Of a stretch of DNA of 52,641 bases, positions 17,950 through 26,392 are shown in pieces (the stretch's first letter is position 1; each line of letters opens with the position of its first letter). The notes below the pieces were generated by a model. It had not been told where the DNA came from and made no database searches. It saw nothing but the letters and a program-made list of their open reading frames with translations. The translations under genes were made by a program, and so were the position numbers. Origin of the DNA: CAJINA01 sp964647585 (GTDB lineage Bacteria; Desulfobacterota; Desulfobacteria; Desulfobacterales; CAJINA01); NCBI GenBank assembly GCA_964647585.1, contig CAZYGG010000024.1:1-52641 (forward strand). Direction: 5' to 3'.

Positions 17950-18283
17950 GATAACAATCGAAAGACAGGGCCCTGTTGTTATATTCAATATCCAGGGGGA
18001 CATCACTCCCTTTTCGGAACCATTCTTGATGAAAGCCTACCAGGAAGCAAATGATCAGGGCTTCACTAAAATCCTGTTGAATGTCGCAGGCGACGCCTAC
18101 ATTAACAGCGGCGGAATTGCTGTGTTTATTCAAATTCTGGCCCAAGCCAAAAAAAATAACCAGCAGATCAGTATTACCGGGCTATCCGATCATTTTAAGA
18201 AAATATTCAACATGGTGGGTATCACCAAATTCACCGAAATACACAATAATGTTGAGAGTGCGATTGCGGCTATGTCTAAGTAA
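17933..18283 (+). CDS. STAS-domain anti-anti-sigma-like protein
   Basis: Single STAS domain of 116 residues with the phosphorylation loop GDAYINSGGIAVF; the Ser in NSGG is the expected target of the overlapping RsbW-like kinase. In the partner-switching scheme, the dephosphorylated form would capture the kinase. The receptor phosphatase encoded divergently at 11.6-13.6 kb is the nearest candidate to reset it. The two STAS proteins of the window are clearly different in sequence. Confidence 0.88.
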   Translation: MPNQNEITIERQGPVVIFNIQGDITPFSEPFLMKAYQEANDQGFTKILLNVAGDAYINSGGIAVFIQILAQAKKNNQQISITGLSDHFKKIFNMVGITKFTEIHNNVESAIAAMSK

Positions 18284-18423
18284 TCTGCACTGGTGTCTTG
18301 CGACTCCCTATCAACAAAAAAGCGGGTTGATAAGAAGTCCCTTTTCGTGGGTAATACTAAGGAAATTTCAGATTGTTTGCAGCGGGGTTGTGTATCCAAA
18401 GATGCAGTGGGGCCTAAAAAGAA

Positions 18424-18660
18424 TTGAGAGTTCAGATTAGCGGGCCATTTAAACGGGAAATGGAGGCTGAAAAACTGAAAAAGCAGGAGAATCTGGAGAA
18501 GTTTGGATACACGATTGCCCCGCAGAAAGTTAAAGACATTCGCCAGGTGGCTGAAGATTTAAAGGAGGAATTCAACAATATACAGCCCCTGTGCGTTCAC
18601 ATCCCGATTAAACCCACTCAATTTCTCCCTAACCAGAATCGCTCGTTTAGATCCATTTAA
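18424..18660 (+). CDS. Small hypothetical protein or gene fragment
   Basis: A 78-codon frame starting at TTG, with a charged, helix-prone first half (KREMEAEKLKKQENLEKFGY, VAEDLKEEF) that looks like real coding sequence. It has no recognisable family or strong ribosome site, and its last bases overlap the end of the convergent membrane-protein gene. It may be a remnant. Confidence 0.35.
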   Translation: MRVQISGPFKREMEAEKLKKQENLEKFGYTIAPQKVKDIRQVAEDLKEEFNNIQPLCVHIPIKPTQFLPNQNRSFRSI

Positions 18661-19273
18661 GAATTCCCGCAAAAACAATCAACAGGACTGCATTAACACA
18701 GAAAAGACTGCCGATGACCTTGATCTGTAAGCGTGGCTGCCAGTCATGGCTGAACATGGAAACCACAAAGAACGGGATATAAACAGTAATAAACACAGGC
18801 AAAGAACCCCACCAGGGATAAACCCAGACAAATGCCGGTGTCATTGCCAGAAAGATTTCAAAAACAGAAAAAAAGGCTGCGTTTCCAACTGCGATGAGCA
18901 ATCTGTTATTAATTCCAAAAATTTTCAACTTTGGATCTGCTGGTAGAATTTTACTAAAGATCAAACCGGCAACGGAAAACATAAAACTCAGCTCTACCCC
19001 CACCCCTACCAGAATCAGAAATGAAGTGCCTGTGGGAACGGTCCAGAGTGCATGACCGCTGAAATGCTGTATCAATGCGTTTCCGATTTCAAAAAGCCAA
19101 TGAACCATGTAGAGAGATAAACCGGCGGCGATATTCTTCCAGTTCCCCTTGGAAATTTCATTGAAATAGATATAAACCACAACTGCCAGCAGGGTAATCA
19201 CGTACCAGTTGAAGGTGTCTCCCGTCCTGAGAATAGCCAGCGCCTCTTGGGTTGCCTGGGGATTATTTAACAT
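18647..19273 (-). CDS. Membrane protein of unknown function
   Basis: Protein of 208 residues with about six transmembrane helices and no recognised family. Conserved-looking polar residues lie inside helices (HWLFEIGNALIQHFSGHALW and VGVGVELSFMF). The ATG follows an AAGGAG site (AACAAGGAGTGTC before ATG). It is transcribed toward the STAS gene. Its genomic place beside a partner-switching cluster, like that of the 181-residue membrane protein at 14545-15090, is suggestive but proves no link. Confidence 0.65.
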   Translation of the reverse strand: MLNNPQATQEALAILRTGDTFNWYVITLLAVVVYIYFNEISKGNWKNIAAGLSLYMVHWLFEIGNALIQHFSGHALWTVPTGTSFLILVGVGVELSFMFSVAGLIFSKILPADPKLKIFGINNRLLIAVGNAAFFSVFEIFLAMTPAFVWVYPWWGSLPVFITVYIPFFVVSMFSHDWQPRLQIKVIGSLFCVNAVLLIVFAGILKWI

Positions 19274-19442
19274 GACACTCCTTGTTCCAACATTAGTGAA
19301 CCTGGGCCTGAGCCTGATGAATGACTCGGTCCAGCACCCGCATTAAGCTATTTGTACCACAAAAACCAGTATGAGCGATAACAGGTACTGTGTCAACCGG
19401 CAACACACCACCCAATACACTGAAATTAAATAACTTTATACC
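19274..19442 (-). pseudogene. Possible 3' remnant of a gene interrupted by a MITE-like element
   Basis: On the - strand a frame ending at 19293 encodes protein-like sequence (VDTVPVIAHTGFCGTNSLMR, then VLDRVIHQAQAQVH) but has no start. It runs back directly into the repeat element at 19443-19670. It may be the tail of a gene broken when the element inserted, or chance. No family could be assigned. Confidence 0.25.
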
Positions 19443-19670
19443 TATAGCGATTTCCAAAAATATGTTCCGATTGGTCGATCCTGTCATTCTGAGGAGTGGA
19501 ACCAGGCTTCGCTGTAAGCTTACGTCTTCGCCCCATGGGCTACGCCGCACAAGACGCCCGGCAGGCGACGAAGAATCCCTTACAATGAACGATAACCTCG
19601 GCGTGCGGGGGACTCTTCGCTGTGCTCAGCGTGACAAGATAGCGGAAAGTATTTATGAAAATTAGGTGTA
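19443..19670. mobile_element. MITE-like element, copy 1
   Basis: A 228-bp non-coding element. Its ends begin TATAGCGATTTCCAAAAATA and close with an imperfect complement (about 25 bp). Inside is a second inverted pair, GTCATTCTGAGGAGTGGA and CTCAGCGTGACA. A shorter relative lies at 43312-43475 with the same ends. Both start and end in TA, as expected of elements moved by Tc1/mariner-type transposases; no transposase is present. The remaining bases to 19822 hold nothing recognisable. Confidence 0.75.
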
Positions 19671-19822
19671 AATACTCTCTCAATTATTTTGGTATCAACT
19701 ACCGGTGAGGTGGCAAACATCCTGTTCTCGTGGAAACAGCCATCGAATATCAGGCTGTGCAGGCATCCCCGTTTCTGTACACCAGATTGTCTAAGTGAGG
19801 GCATGTACAGGCAGTGCTCGAT

Positions 19823-20155
19823 TCAGAAACCGGACGCGTTGGAGCGTCTATCCATTATTCTTTTTATGAGGCGCAGGGAGGTGGTGAAAAGCACCCAGAA
19901 ACTCAAAACGGCCAGAAGAATCGGCACCCAGATATAGCTGCTCCAGAGTGGATGCGAACCAGCCACCGAGATTCCTGCACAGGCAAAAAGAAACACCACC
20001 AGCATGAGCGCAATGATCCAGATACATAAAGGCTCCGAATCATACCAGGGTGAAATTACCTTTCGATAGACCGGTTTCGGGTCCAATGTGCAGTCCTTTT
20101 GTCGGCAGGTGAAATTTTTCCAAATAACACAATATATTGATTTTTTTATTGACAC
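19823..20155 (-). CDS. Small membrane protein of unknown function
   Basis: Protein of up to 110 residues with two transmembrane helices (about 44-65, IWIIALMLVVFLFACAGISV, and 75-95, IWVPILLAVLSFWVLF) followed by a basic tail. The start is uncertain: the longest frame begins at GTG inside the region of the nrdD boxes. It is divergent from nrdD, so the two share a control region. No family was recognised. Confidence 0.55.
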   Translation of the reverse strand: MSIKKSIYCVIWKNFTCRQKDCTLDPKPVYRKVISPWYDSEPLCIWIIALMLVVFLFACAGISVAGSHPLWSSYIWVPILLAVLSFWVLFTTSLRLIKRIMDRRSNASGF

Positions 20156-20172
20156 ACATCAATATGTTGTAA
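20127..20172 (+). promoter_or_regulatory. Tandem NrdR-like boxes upstream of nrdD
   Basis: Two 16-bp sites with cores CAATATATTG (starting at 20130) and CAATATGTTG (starting at 20160). The cores are 30 bp apart, close to three helical turns. Both resemble the NrdR consensus ACACwATATwTwGTGT, and the first begins with a full ACAC. NrdR represses ribonucleotide reductase genes through paired boxes at this kind of spacing, so control of nrdDG by NrdR is likely. The divergent small membrane gene could be affected too. Confidence 0.65.
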
Positions 20173-20283
20173 TAAAAATAATTTTATCTACGTCTTGCGA
20201 AGCTTCTTTACTCTGGATTACCAGCAATGAACCCATAAGTAAACAGCCTGTTGAAACATCAACGAATTTTGTCGAGGTGACCC

Positions 20284-22410
20284 TTGTTCGAGCAGATTAA
20301 AAAGCGAAATGGCAGAATAGTCGAATTTGATTCATCCAAAATCACCGTCGCCATTGCCGAAGCGGGAAAAGCGACGGGGGTGTTCGAAGAACGGGAGGCC
20401 CGCAAGCTCACCCTGCGGGTACTGACACTCGCGCATGAACTGCGCCTGGGACCTGTTCCGGAAGTAGAAGAGATTCAGGATATCGTTGAAAGAGTTCTGC
20501 TCGACTCCCCGTTTCACAAGGCTGCCAAAGCGTACATATTATACCGGGATCAACACGCCCGCATTCGGAAAATGGCCACCCGGGCCAATGTCGACCTGGT
20601 GGATCACTACATCCAGAAACTGGATTGGAAGATAAAAGAAAACAGCAACATGTGTTACTCGCTCCAGGGATTGAACAACTATATCTCTTCTGATGTCACC
20701 TCCGAATACTGGCTCAACAGCATTTACCCGCCGGAAATTCGCCGGGCCCACAAAGACGGCGATCTGCACATACACGACCTGAGCCTGCTGTCGGTCTATT
20801 GCGTCGGCTGGGACCTTCAGGACCTGCTGCGCAATGGTTTCAAAGGGGTGGAAGGCAAGGTGGAAAGTGCGCCCCCCAAGCATCTGCGCTCGGCCCTGGG
20901 CCAAATCGTCAACTTTTTTTATACCCTCCAGGGAGAGGCCGCCGGCGCACAGGCGGTATCGAATTTCGACACGCTGCTGGCACCCTTTATACGGTATGAC
21001 GGCCTGAGTCAGGACGATGTCAAACAGGCCCTGCAGGAATTCGTCTTTAACATCAACATCCCCACCCGGGTCGGATTTCAGACCCCGTTCACCAATATTA
21101 CGATGGACCTTTATGTACCGGGAATTTTGAAAGATGCCCCGGTTATTATTGGCGGACGGGAACAATACGCGACCTACTCTGAATTCCAGAAAGAGATGAA
21201 CATGATCAACCAGGCATTTGCCGAGGTGATGATGGCCGGCGATGCCAAGGGCCGGGTGTTTACCTTCCCCATCCCCACCTACAACATCACGCCGGACTTT
21301 GACTGGGACAATCCGGATCTGGAACCGCTGTGGGAAATGACGGGCAAGTACGGCATCCCTTACTTTTCGAACTTCGTGAATTCCGACATGAGCCCGGATG
21401 ACGCCCGTTCCATGTGCTGCCGGCTGAGGCTGGATAACCGGGAGCTCCTCAAGCGGGGCGGGGGCCTTTTCGGGGCCAACCCGCTCACCGGGTCCATCGG
21501 GGTTGTCACCATCAATCTGCCCCGGATAGGGTACCTGGCCAATGACCGCACCGAATTCCTGGTCAGGCTCGAAAAGCAGATCGGCCTGGCAGTGGAAAGT
21601 CTGTCGATCAAACGTAAGATCCTGGAAACATTCACCGACAAGAACCTGTATCCCTACTCCAAGTTCTACCTGCGTCAAATCAAGGAAAATGGAGACCTCT
21701 TCTGGAAAAACCATTTTTCGACCATTGGCATCATCGGCATGAACGAAGCCTGCCTCAATTTTCTGGGACAGGACATCACCAGCACCGCCGGCCAGGCCTT
21801 TGCCTCTGAAACCATGGATTTCATGCGGGATATTATTGCGGATATACAAGACCGCACCGGGGATATTTTCAACCTGGAAGCCACGCCGGCGGAAGGCACC
21901 TCTTACCGGCTCTGCATGCTGGATAAAAAGCGGTACCCCGAGATCAAATGCGCCAATGAACGCAATTACGAGAAAGGGGCGGCCCCTTATTACACCAACT
22001 CAACCCAGCTGCCGGTGAATTATACGGATGATATTTTCGAAACCCTGTCACTGCAGGACACCCTGCAGGCCAAATATACCGGGGGCACCGTTTTACACAT
22101 CTTCCTGGGTGAAAAGGTCGCGGACACCACGGTGCTGAAGTCTCTGATCAAGAAAATCGCCACCAATTATCATCTGCCTTATTTTACCATTACACCGACG
22201 TTCAGCGTCTGTCCCACCCACGGATACCTGACCGGTGAACATCACACGTGCAATGAGTGCCGCCAGGAGACCGAAATCTACTCACGGGTGGTCGGCTACC
22301 TGCGCCCCGTCAAACAGTGGAACAACGGAAAGCAGGCCGAATACAGCCTGCGGCAAACCTACGCGGTCGACGAACAGGTTGAACCGATCAAAAGAAAAGC
22401 CAACGAGTAA
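20284..22410 (+). CDS. nrdD: Anaerobic ribonucleoside-triphosphate reductase (class III)
   Basis: Oxygen-sensitive glycyl-radical enzyme of 708 residues that makes deoxyribonucleotides for DNA synthesis. An N-terminal ATP-cone allosteric domain (about residues 1-95; KKRNGRIVEFDSSKITVAI) precedes the catalytic barrel. The C-terminal zinc site has Cys643, 656 and 659 (CPTHG, CNEC). The glycyl-radical loop is RVVGYLRPVKQWNNGK, with Gly671. The start is TTG behind GAGGTGA. The activase gene follows after 38 bp. NrdR-like boxes lie about 110-160 bp upstream. Confidence 0.95.
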   Translation: MFEQIKKRNGRIVEFDSSKITVAIAEAGKATGVFEEREARKLTLRVLTLAHELRLGPVPEVEEIQDIVERVLLDSPFHKAAKAYILYRDQHARIRKMATRANVDLVDHYIQKLDWKIKENSNMCYSLQGLNNYISSDVTSEYWLNSIYPPEIRRAHKDGDLHIHDLSLLSVYCVGWDLQDLLRNGFKGVEGKVESAPPKHLRSALGQIVNFFYTLQGEAAGAQAVSNFDTLLAPFIRYDGLSQDDVKQALQEFVFNINIPTRVGFQTPFTNITMDLYVPGILKDAPVIIGGREQYATYSEFQKEMNMINQAFAEVMMAGDAKGRVFTFPIPTYNITPDFDWDNPDLEPLWEMTGKYGIPYFSNFVNSDMSPDDARSMCCRLRLDNRELLKRGGGLFGANPLTGSIGVVTINLPRIGYLANDRTEFLVRLEKQIGLAVESLSIKRKILETFTDKNLYPYSKFYLRQIKENGDLFWKNHFSTIGIIGMNEACLNFLGQDITSTAGQAFASETMDFMRDIIADIQDRTGDIFNLEATPAEGTSYRLCMLDKKRYPEIKCANERNYEKGAAPYYTNSTQLPVNYTDDIFETLSLQDTLQAKYTGGTVLHIFLGEKVADTTVLKSLIKKIATNYHLPYFTITPTFSVCPTHGYLTGEHHTCNECRQETEIYSRVVGYLRPVKQWNNGKQAEYSLRQTYAVDEQVEPIKRKANE

Positions 22411-22448
22411 TGCTCATTTTACAGCTATACGCGCGCAAGTTTTAAACC

Positions 22449-23147
22449 ATGTTTTTTGGCGGCATTCAGAAGAATTCCCTGATTGATTTCCCCGGAAAGA
22501 TGAGCTGCGTTCTTTTCCTCTCCGGATGTAACTTCGCATGCCCGTACTGTCACAACCCCGACCTGGCCCGGGGAGCCCCCCCGCCCGAAAGCCGCATCCC
22601 GCTTGAAACCGCTTTTGAATTTCTTGAAAAGCGCCGCGGCCTGCTCGATGGGGTGGTTATATCCGGCGGTGAACCCACCCTGGAAAGCCGCCTTAGCGAA
22701 CTCTGCACCCGCATCAAAGCGCTCGGTTATCAGGTTAAACTCGATACCAACGGCAGCCGTCCGGATGTCCTCGCCCGGCTTTTCGACGAAGACCGCCTTG
22801 ATTATGTGGCCATGGATATCAAGGCTCCCCCGGCCCTTTATGCACCGATCATCAGCCCCATAGACGTGACCGCGGAAATAGAAAAGAGCATTGACCTGAT
22901 CACGTCATCCAATGTGGATTACGAATTCAGAACCACCTGCGCCCGACCCTTTGCCGGCCCGGACACCATCGGCTACATTGCCCGCAGCATCCAGGGGGCT
23001 CGCAAATACGTTCTGCAGAAGTTCAATCCGGACAACGTGCTTGACCCGGCCTTTTTTAGAGGCCACCCGCAGCAGCCGGACGCTTCGCAACTCGAAAAAA
23101 TCCGCGCAAAGATAGCGCCCCTGGTCAAAGTCTGCACCATTCGATAA
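22449..23147 (+). CDS. nrdG: Anaerobic ribonucleotide reductase activating protein
   Basis: Radical-SAM activase of 232 residues that generates the glycyl radical on NrdD. The [4Fe-4S]/SAM motif CNFACPYC has Cys27, Cys31 and Cys34. The GGEPT SAM-binding motif lies near residue 75 (VVISGGEPTLE). It is adjacent to and downstream of nrdD on the same strand, the standard pairing. About 360 bases without a gene follow; they contain the promoter and leader hairpin of the next gene. Confidence 0.95.
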   Translation: MFFGGIQKNSLIDFPGKMSCVLFLSGCNFACPYCHNPDLARGAPPPESRIPLETAFEFLEKRRGLLDGVVISGGEPTLESRLSELCTRIKALGYQVKLDTNGSRPDVLARLFDEDRLDYVAMDIKAPPALYAPIISPIDVTAEIEKSIDLITSSNVDYEFRTTCARPFAGPDTIGYIARSIQGARKYVLQKFNPDNVLDPAFFRGHPQQPDASQLEKIRAKIAPLVKVCTIR

Positions 23148-23277
23148 GTCCCCTTTTCAATGGGTTCACAGGGCCCTGTCCCGAACCGGAATTCAACCGC
23201 TGGAGACACCCAGCCGACCCGCAGAAAGTATCCCAAGTTACACGGTATTCACATACTGGATGTCATTCATTTTTAAC

Positions 23278-23306
23278 TTGACACTCACAGGTGCAATCCA
23301 TAAGGT
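23278..23306 (+). promoter_or_regulatory. Sigma-70 type promoter for the acyl-CoA synthetase gene
   Basis: TTGACA (23278-23283), a 17-bp spacer and TAAGGT (23301-23306). The -35 element is perfect and the spacing ideal. Transcription would start near 23313, about 195 bases before the ATG, leaving a long leader. Confidence 0.6.
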
Positions 23307-23454
23307 GAAGTTTACGCTTTTTCTGGAAAAGCGTCATTATGCGGTAATCAGATCCAGCGATAGTTACTGCGAAACATGGACCAAAAACCACCCGCACAAT
23401 TGACGGCTTTGCCAACCAGCAAGGCCGGGTGGCCTGAAAATGTAACCAGAGATG

Positions 23455-23480
23455 CCCACTTTCACCACTGTCAAAGTGGG
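23455..23480 (+). promoter_or_regulatory. Leader hairpin before the acyl-CoA synthetase gene
   Basis: CCCACTTT (23455-23462) and AAAGTGGG (23473-23480) can form an 8-bp stem with a 10-base loop. It ends 14 bases before the AGGAGGAG ribosome site. It could stabilise the message or affect ribosome access. There is no T run, so it is not a terminator. Confidence 0.45.
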
Positions 23481-23507
23481 AGAAAATCAACCTTAGGAGG
23501 AGACACC

Positions 23508-25415
23508 ATGACCAATCCGTATGATGAGGCACATGCTCAGTCCATTAACAATCCTGATGAATTCTGGGCCGCAGCGGCGGAAGACTGCCACTGGTACAAG
23601 AAATGGGACAAAGTTCTGGACGATTCCAACAAACCGTTTTACCGCTGGTTCACTGGCGGCGAAATCAACACCTGCTACAATGCGCTTGATTTTCACATCG
23701 AAAACGGCCGTGGGGACCAGGATGCCCTGATCTACGACAGCCCGGTAACGGATACTATTACGAAATATACATATACTGAGCTGCGCGATGAGGTCGCCAA
23801 GGTTGCCGGTGTCCTGGTCAGCCAGGGGGTCACCAAGGGCGATCGGGTCCTGATTTACATGCCGATGATCGCCGAAGCAGCCATGGCCATGCTGGCGTGT
23901 GCCCGTATTGGCGCGGTCCACTCGGTGGTTTTTGGTGGCTTTGCCGCAGCCGAACTGGCCACCCGGATCAATGATGCCAAGCCCAAAATGATTCTTTCCG
24001 CTTCCTGCGGTATCGAAGTGGCCAAAGTCATCGCCTACAAACCCCTGCTGGATGAAGCCATCAGCCTCTCCGATTCCAAACCGGAAAAAACCTTGATTTT
24101 CCAGCGCCCCATGGCCAAAGCCGATATGATCGACGGTCGGGACCTGGATTGGGTGGAAGAGGTCTCCAAGGCTGCCCCGGCGGACTGCGTGCCTCTTGCC
24201 GCTACTGATCCCCTGTACATTCTGTATACGTCCGGTACCACCGGTCAGCCCAAGGGCGTGGTCCGGGATAACGGCGGCCATGTCGTCGCGCTGAAATGGA
24301 CCATGAAGAATGTATATAACGTGGACGCCGGCGACGTCTACTGGGCCGCTTCCGATGTCGGCTGGGTTGTCGGACACTCCTATATTGTCTATGGCCCGCT
24401 GCTCAAAGGCTGCACCACGATTGTTTTTGAAGGTAAACCGATAGGAACCCCGGATGCCGGCGTCTTCTGGCGGGTTATCGCGGACCACAAGGTCAAGACC
24501 ATGTTCACCGCCCCCACGGCCTTCCGCGCCATCAAGCGTGAAGACCCCACTGGCGAGCTGATCAAGAAGTATGACCTCTCCAACTTCAAGATCCTGTTCC
24601 TGGCCGGCGAGCGCCTGGATCCGGACACCCTGCACTGGGCCGAAAACAGCCTGGGCATCCCGGTCATTGACCACTGGTGGCAGACGGAAACCGGCTGGGC
24701 CATTTGCGCCAACTGCATGGGTATCCATCAGTTTGAAGTCAAGGAAGGCACCCCGACCAAAGCGGCGCCCGGCTGGAATGTCCAGGTGGTTGACGCTGAC
24801 AACAAACAGGTTGCCCCGGGTGAAATCGGAGCCCTCGTGGTCAAACTCCCGCTGCCTCCCGGCACCCTGCCGACCCTGTGGCAGAACGATGCCCGCTTCC
24901 TGGAATCCTACCTGGACGAATTTCCGGGCTACTACAAGACCGCGGATGCCGGTTTTATCGATGCAGACGGCTATGTGTTTGTTATGTCCCGGACCGACGA
25001 CATCATCAACGTCGCCGGCCACCGGCTCTCCACTGGAGCTATGGAAGAGGTCCTGGCCGACCATCCGGATGTGGCCGAGTGCGCGGTCCTGGGTGTGGAC
25101 GACAAACTCAAGGGGCAGGTCCCCGTTGGGTTCGTAGTCCTCAACGCCGGCGTCGACCGCAACCACGATGACATTGTCAAAGAGGTCATCCAGAGTGTCA
25201 GGGACCGGATCGGTCCGGTAGCGGCGTTCAAGACCGCCACGGTTGTCAAACGGCTGCCGAAAACCAGGTCCGGCAAGATTCTGCGCGGGACCATCCAGAG
25301 TATCGCCGACAACAAGGACTACAAAGTTCCGGCGACCATTGATGATCCCACCATCCTGGGTGAAATGGAAGAAGCCCTGGAAGGGATCGGGTATGCCAGT
25401 GCCAGAAAGGAATAA
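23508..25415 (+). CDS. prpE: Propionyl-CoA synthetase-like acyl-CoA synthetase
   Basis: AMP-forming acyl-CoA synthetase of 635 residues, close in length to PrpE (about 628). The phosphate-binding loop and its extension YTSGTTGQPKGVVRDNGGH, WAASDVGWVVGHSYIVYGPL, WWQTETGW and the catalytic lysine in PKTRSGKILRGTIQ all follow the PrpE pattern more closely than AcsA. It activates propionate, or possibly acetate or another short acid, to the CoA ester. The start is set by TTAGGAGGAG before the ATG; a longer in-frame reading from 23376 lacks a site. It has its own promoter and a strong terminator, so it is a single-gene unit. Propionate as substrate is inferred from similarity. Confidence 0.85.
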   Translation: MTNPYDEAHAQSINNPDEFWAAAAEDCHWYKKWDKVLDDSNKPFYRWFTGGEINTCYNALDFHIENGRGDQDALIYDSPVTDTITKYTYTELRDEVAKVAGVLVSQGVTKGDRVLIYMPMIAEAAMAMLACARIGAVHSVVFGGFAAAELATRINDAKPKMILSASCGIEVAKVIAYKPLLDEAISLSDSKPEKTLIFQRPMAKADMIDGRDLDWVEEVSKAAPADCVPLAATDPLYILYTSGTTGQPKGVVRDNGGHVVALKWTMKNVYNVDAGDVYWAASDVGWVVGHSYIVYGPLLKGCTTIVFEGKPIGTPDAGVFWRVIADHKVKTMFTAPTAFRAIKREDPTGELIKKYDLSNFKILFLAGERLDPDTLHWAENSLGIPVIDHWWQTETGWAICANCMGIHQFEVKEGTPTKAAPGWNVQVVDADNKQVAPGEIGALVVKLPLPPGTLPTLWQNDARFLESYLDEFPGYYKTADAGFIDADGYVFVMSRTDDIINVAGHRLSTGAMEEVLADHPDVAECAVLGVDDKLKGQVPVGFVVLNAGVDRNHDDIVKEVIQSVRDRIGPVAAFKTATVVKRLPKTRSGKILRGTIQSIADNKDYKVPATIDDPTILGEMEEALEGIGYASARKE

Positions 25416-25450
25416 TCCTTTCGCAATATTAAAATATCAGCCCTAAAGAA

Positions 25451-25486
25451 AGCCGGTGGTCCCAGAGTGGACCACCGGCTTTTTTC
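25451..25486 (+). terminator. Rho-independent terminator of prpE
   Basis: A perfect 12-bp stem AGCCGGTGGTCC (25451-25462) with GGACCACCGGCT (25469-25480), a six-base loop and a T-rich tail. It begins 35 bases after the prpE stop. Confidence 0.93.
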
Positions 25487-25504
25487 TTTATTATTCAGAA
25501 ACGT

Positions 25505-25671
25505 AGCACCGTAGGTTGGGTTAAGCGAAGCGCAACCCAACAGATCATTCCCGGCTTTTCATCGAGAACGCCGGTATCGCATTGGGGAATACCATATCAA
25601 CTTGGTATGGCGGTTCGTTAACCTTAAGCACAATGTTGGGTTTCATTACATTCAACCCAACCTACGCTGCT
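25505..25671. repeat. Palindromic repeat with GTAGGTTGGGTT ends
   Basis: Outer arms AGCACCGTAGGTTGGGTT (25505-25522) and AACCCAACCTACGCTGCT (25654-25671). Each arm also folds locally, because GGTTGGGTT is followed by CGCAACCCAA and a GTTGGGTTT precedes the right arm. The GTAGGTTGGGTTAAGCGAAGCGCAACCCAAC type is a widespread dispersed repeat in bacteria. It lies between the prpE terminator and the toxin-antitoxin pair. Confidence 0.75.
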
Positions 25672-25733
25672 TCATCAATACTATTATAAAAGTCTTGGTT
25701 ATTAGAATAAGCGTTCATAATAGAAATTTATTG

Positions 25734-25793
25734 GGCTAACGGCTGAACTGTGGGGCGCATGCTCTTAGCGTCCCCACCAGTGGTATGTTGGGC
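25734..25793 (-). other. attC-like site downstream of yafQ
   Basis: Read on the - strand, it begins GCCCAAC (an RYYYAAC site) 11 bp after the yafQ stop and ends GTTAGCC, one base from the GTTRRRY consensus. It is 60 bp long with an internal stem GTGGGG-aCGC/GCG-CCCCAC. Size, position and end sequences are those of an integron cassette recombination site. The L boxes are only weakly complementary, so this is tentative. Confidence 0.35.
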
Positions 25794-25804
25794 ATCAATG
25801 CACT

Positions 25805-26077
25805 CTATTTGTGAAATAAGTCGGAGTGCGTCCCGGTCCGCTCGAAAAAAACGCGATCGGACTTAAGCATATAAATCAGCAGCCAATCGGATTCAATATG
25901 GCATTCCCGTCGCCCTTTCCAATTGCCAATTAGCTTATGGTCTCGATGGATGGCATCAAGCGGTTCTTCCGCGACTATAGAACGGATGAGAATTTTCAGC
26001 TTATCAAGGTTTTTCCCTCGTTTTTGCATCCGCTTGGTGTCGCGTTCAAACTGCTTTGAATATACGGGTGTAAGCAT
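25805..26077 (-). CDS. yafQ: YafQ-family mRNA interferase toxin
   Basis: Toxin of 90 residues from the RelE/ParE superfamily that cuts mRNA on the ribosome. All residues known to matter in E. coli YafQ are present at a constant offset of three: His47, His60, Asp64, Trp65, His84 and Phe88 (RECHIESDWLLIY, RTGTHSDLF). It should therefore be active. Its start overlaps the last base of the antitoxin gene, so the pair is one transcript. Confidence 0.92.
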   Translation of the reverse strand: MLTPVYSKQFERDTKRMQKRGKNLDKLKILIRSIVAEEPLDAIHRDHKLIGNWKGRRECHIESDWLLIYMLKSDRVFFERTGTHSDLFHK

Positions 26078-26337
26078 CAGATGCCTAACTTTTTGAACAT
26101 ATCATCGGTGTCATCACAGATAATCAGGTCACGTCCGGCATCCGTATCGGAAAACGTCTTGAGGGTGGTCTCGTTAGGAATAGCTACATCAAAAGGCAGT
26201 CCTTTTTTTATTTCAACCTGCTTATAAAAAAGGGTAATAGCCTGGGTCGTGGTCAGCCCAAGCTGCTGAAATATGTGTTCAGCTTTGCCCTTTAAATCGG
26301 GTTCAATCCGGGCTCTGATTGTGGATGTTTTGCTCAT
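26077..26337 (-). CDS. dinJ: DinJ/RelB-family antitoxin
   Basis: Antitoxin of 86 residues. The N-terminal ribbon-helix-helix region (STIRARIEPDLKGKAEHIF, then TTTQAITLFYKQVEI) binds the operator. The acidic C-terminal half (DDTDDMFKKLGI) would wrap the toxin. It neutralises YafQ and represses its own promoter. A GGAGG ribosome site precedes the ATG, and a clear promoter with an embedded palindrome lies just upstream. Confidence 0.92.
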   Translation of the reverse strand: MSKTSTIRARIEPDLKGKAEHIFQQLGLTTTQAITLFYKQVEIKKGLPFDVAIPNETTLKTFSDTDAGRDLIICDDTDDMFKKLGI

Positions 26338-26363
26338 GGGTTACCTCCATTTGACTTTTTACA

Positions 26364-26392
26364 ACTGTAGCCCAATTGGGACACATTGTCAA
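26364..26392 (-). promoter_or_regulatory. dinJ-yafQ promoter with operator in the spacer
   Basis: Read on the - strand: TTGACA (26392-26387), a 17-bp spacer and TACAGT (26369-26364). The spacer contains the perfect palindrome CCCAATTGGG (26371-26380). An operator between -35 and -10 fits autorepression by the ribbon-helix-helix antitoxin. Confidence 0.72.

Noticed and set aside
20539..21849. 436-codon - strand frame opposite nrdD
   Set aside because: Shadow frame; composition and lack of motifs argue against a gene.
23493..25166. 557-codon - strand frame opposite prpE
   Set aside because: Shadow frame; prpE on the + strand has full family motifs, promoter and terminator.
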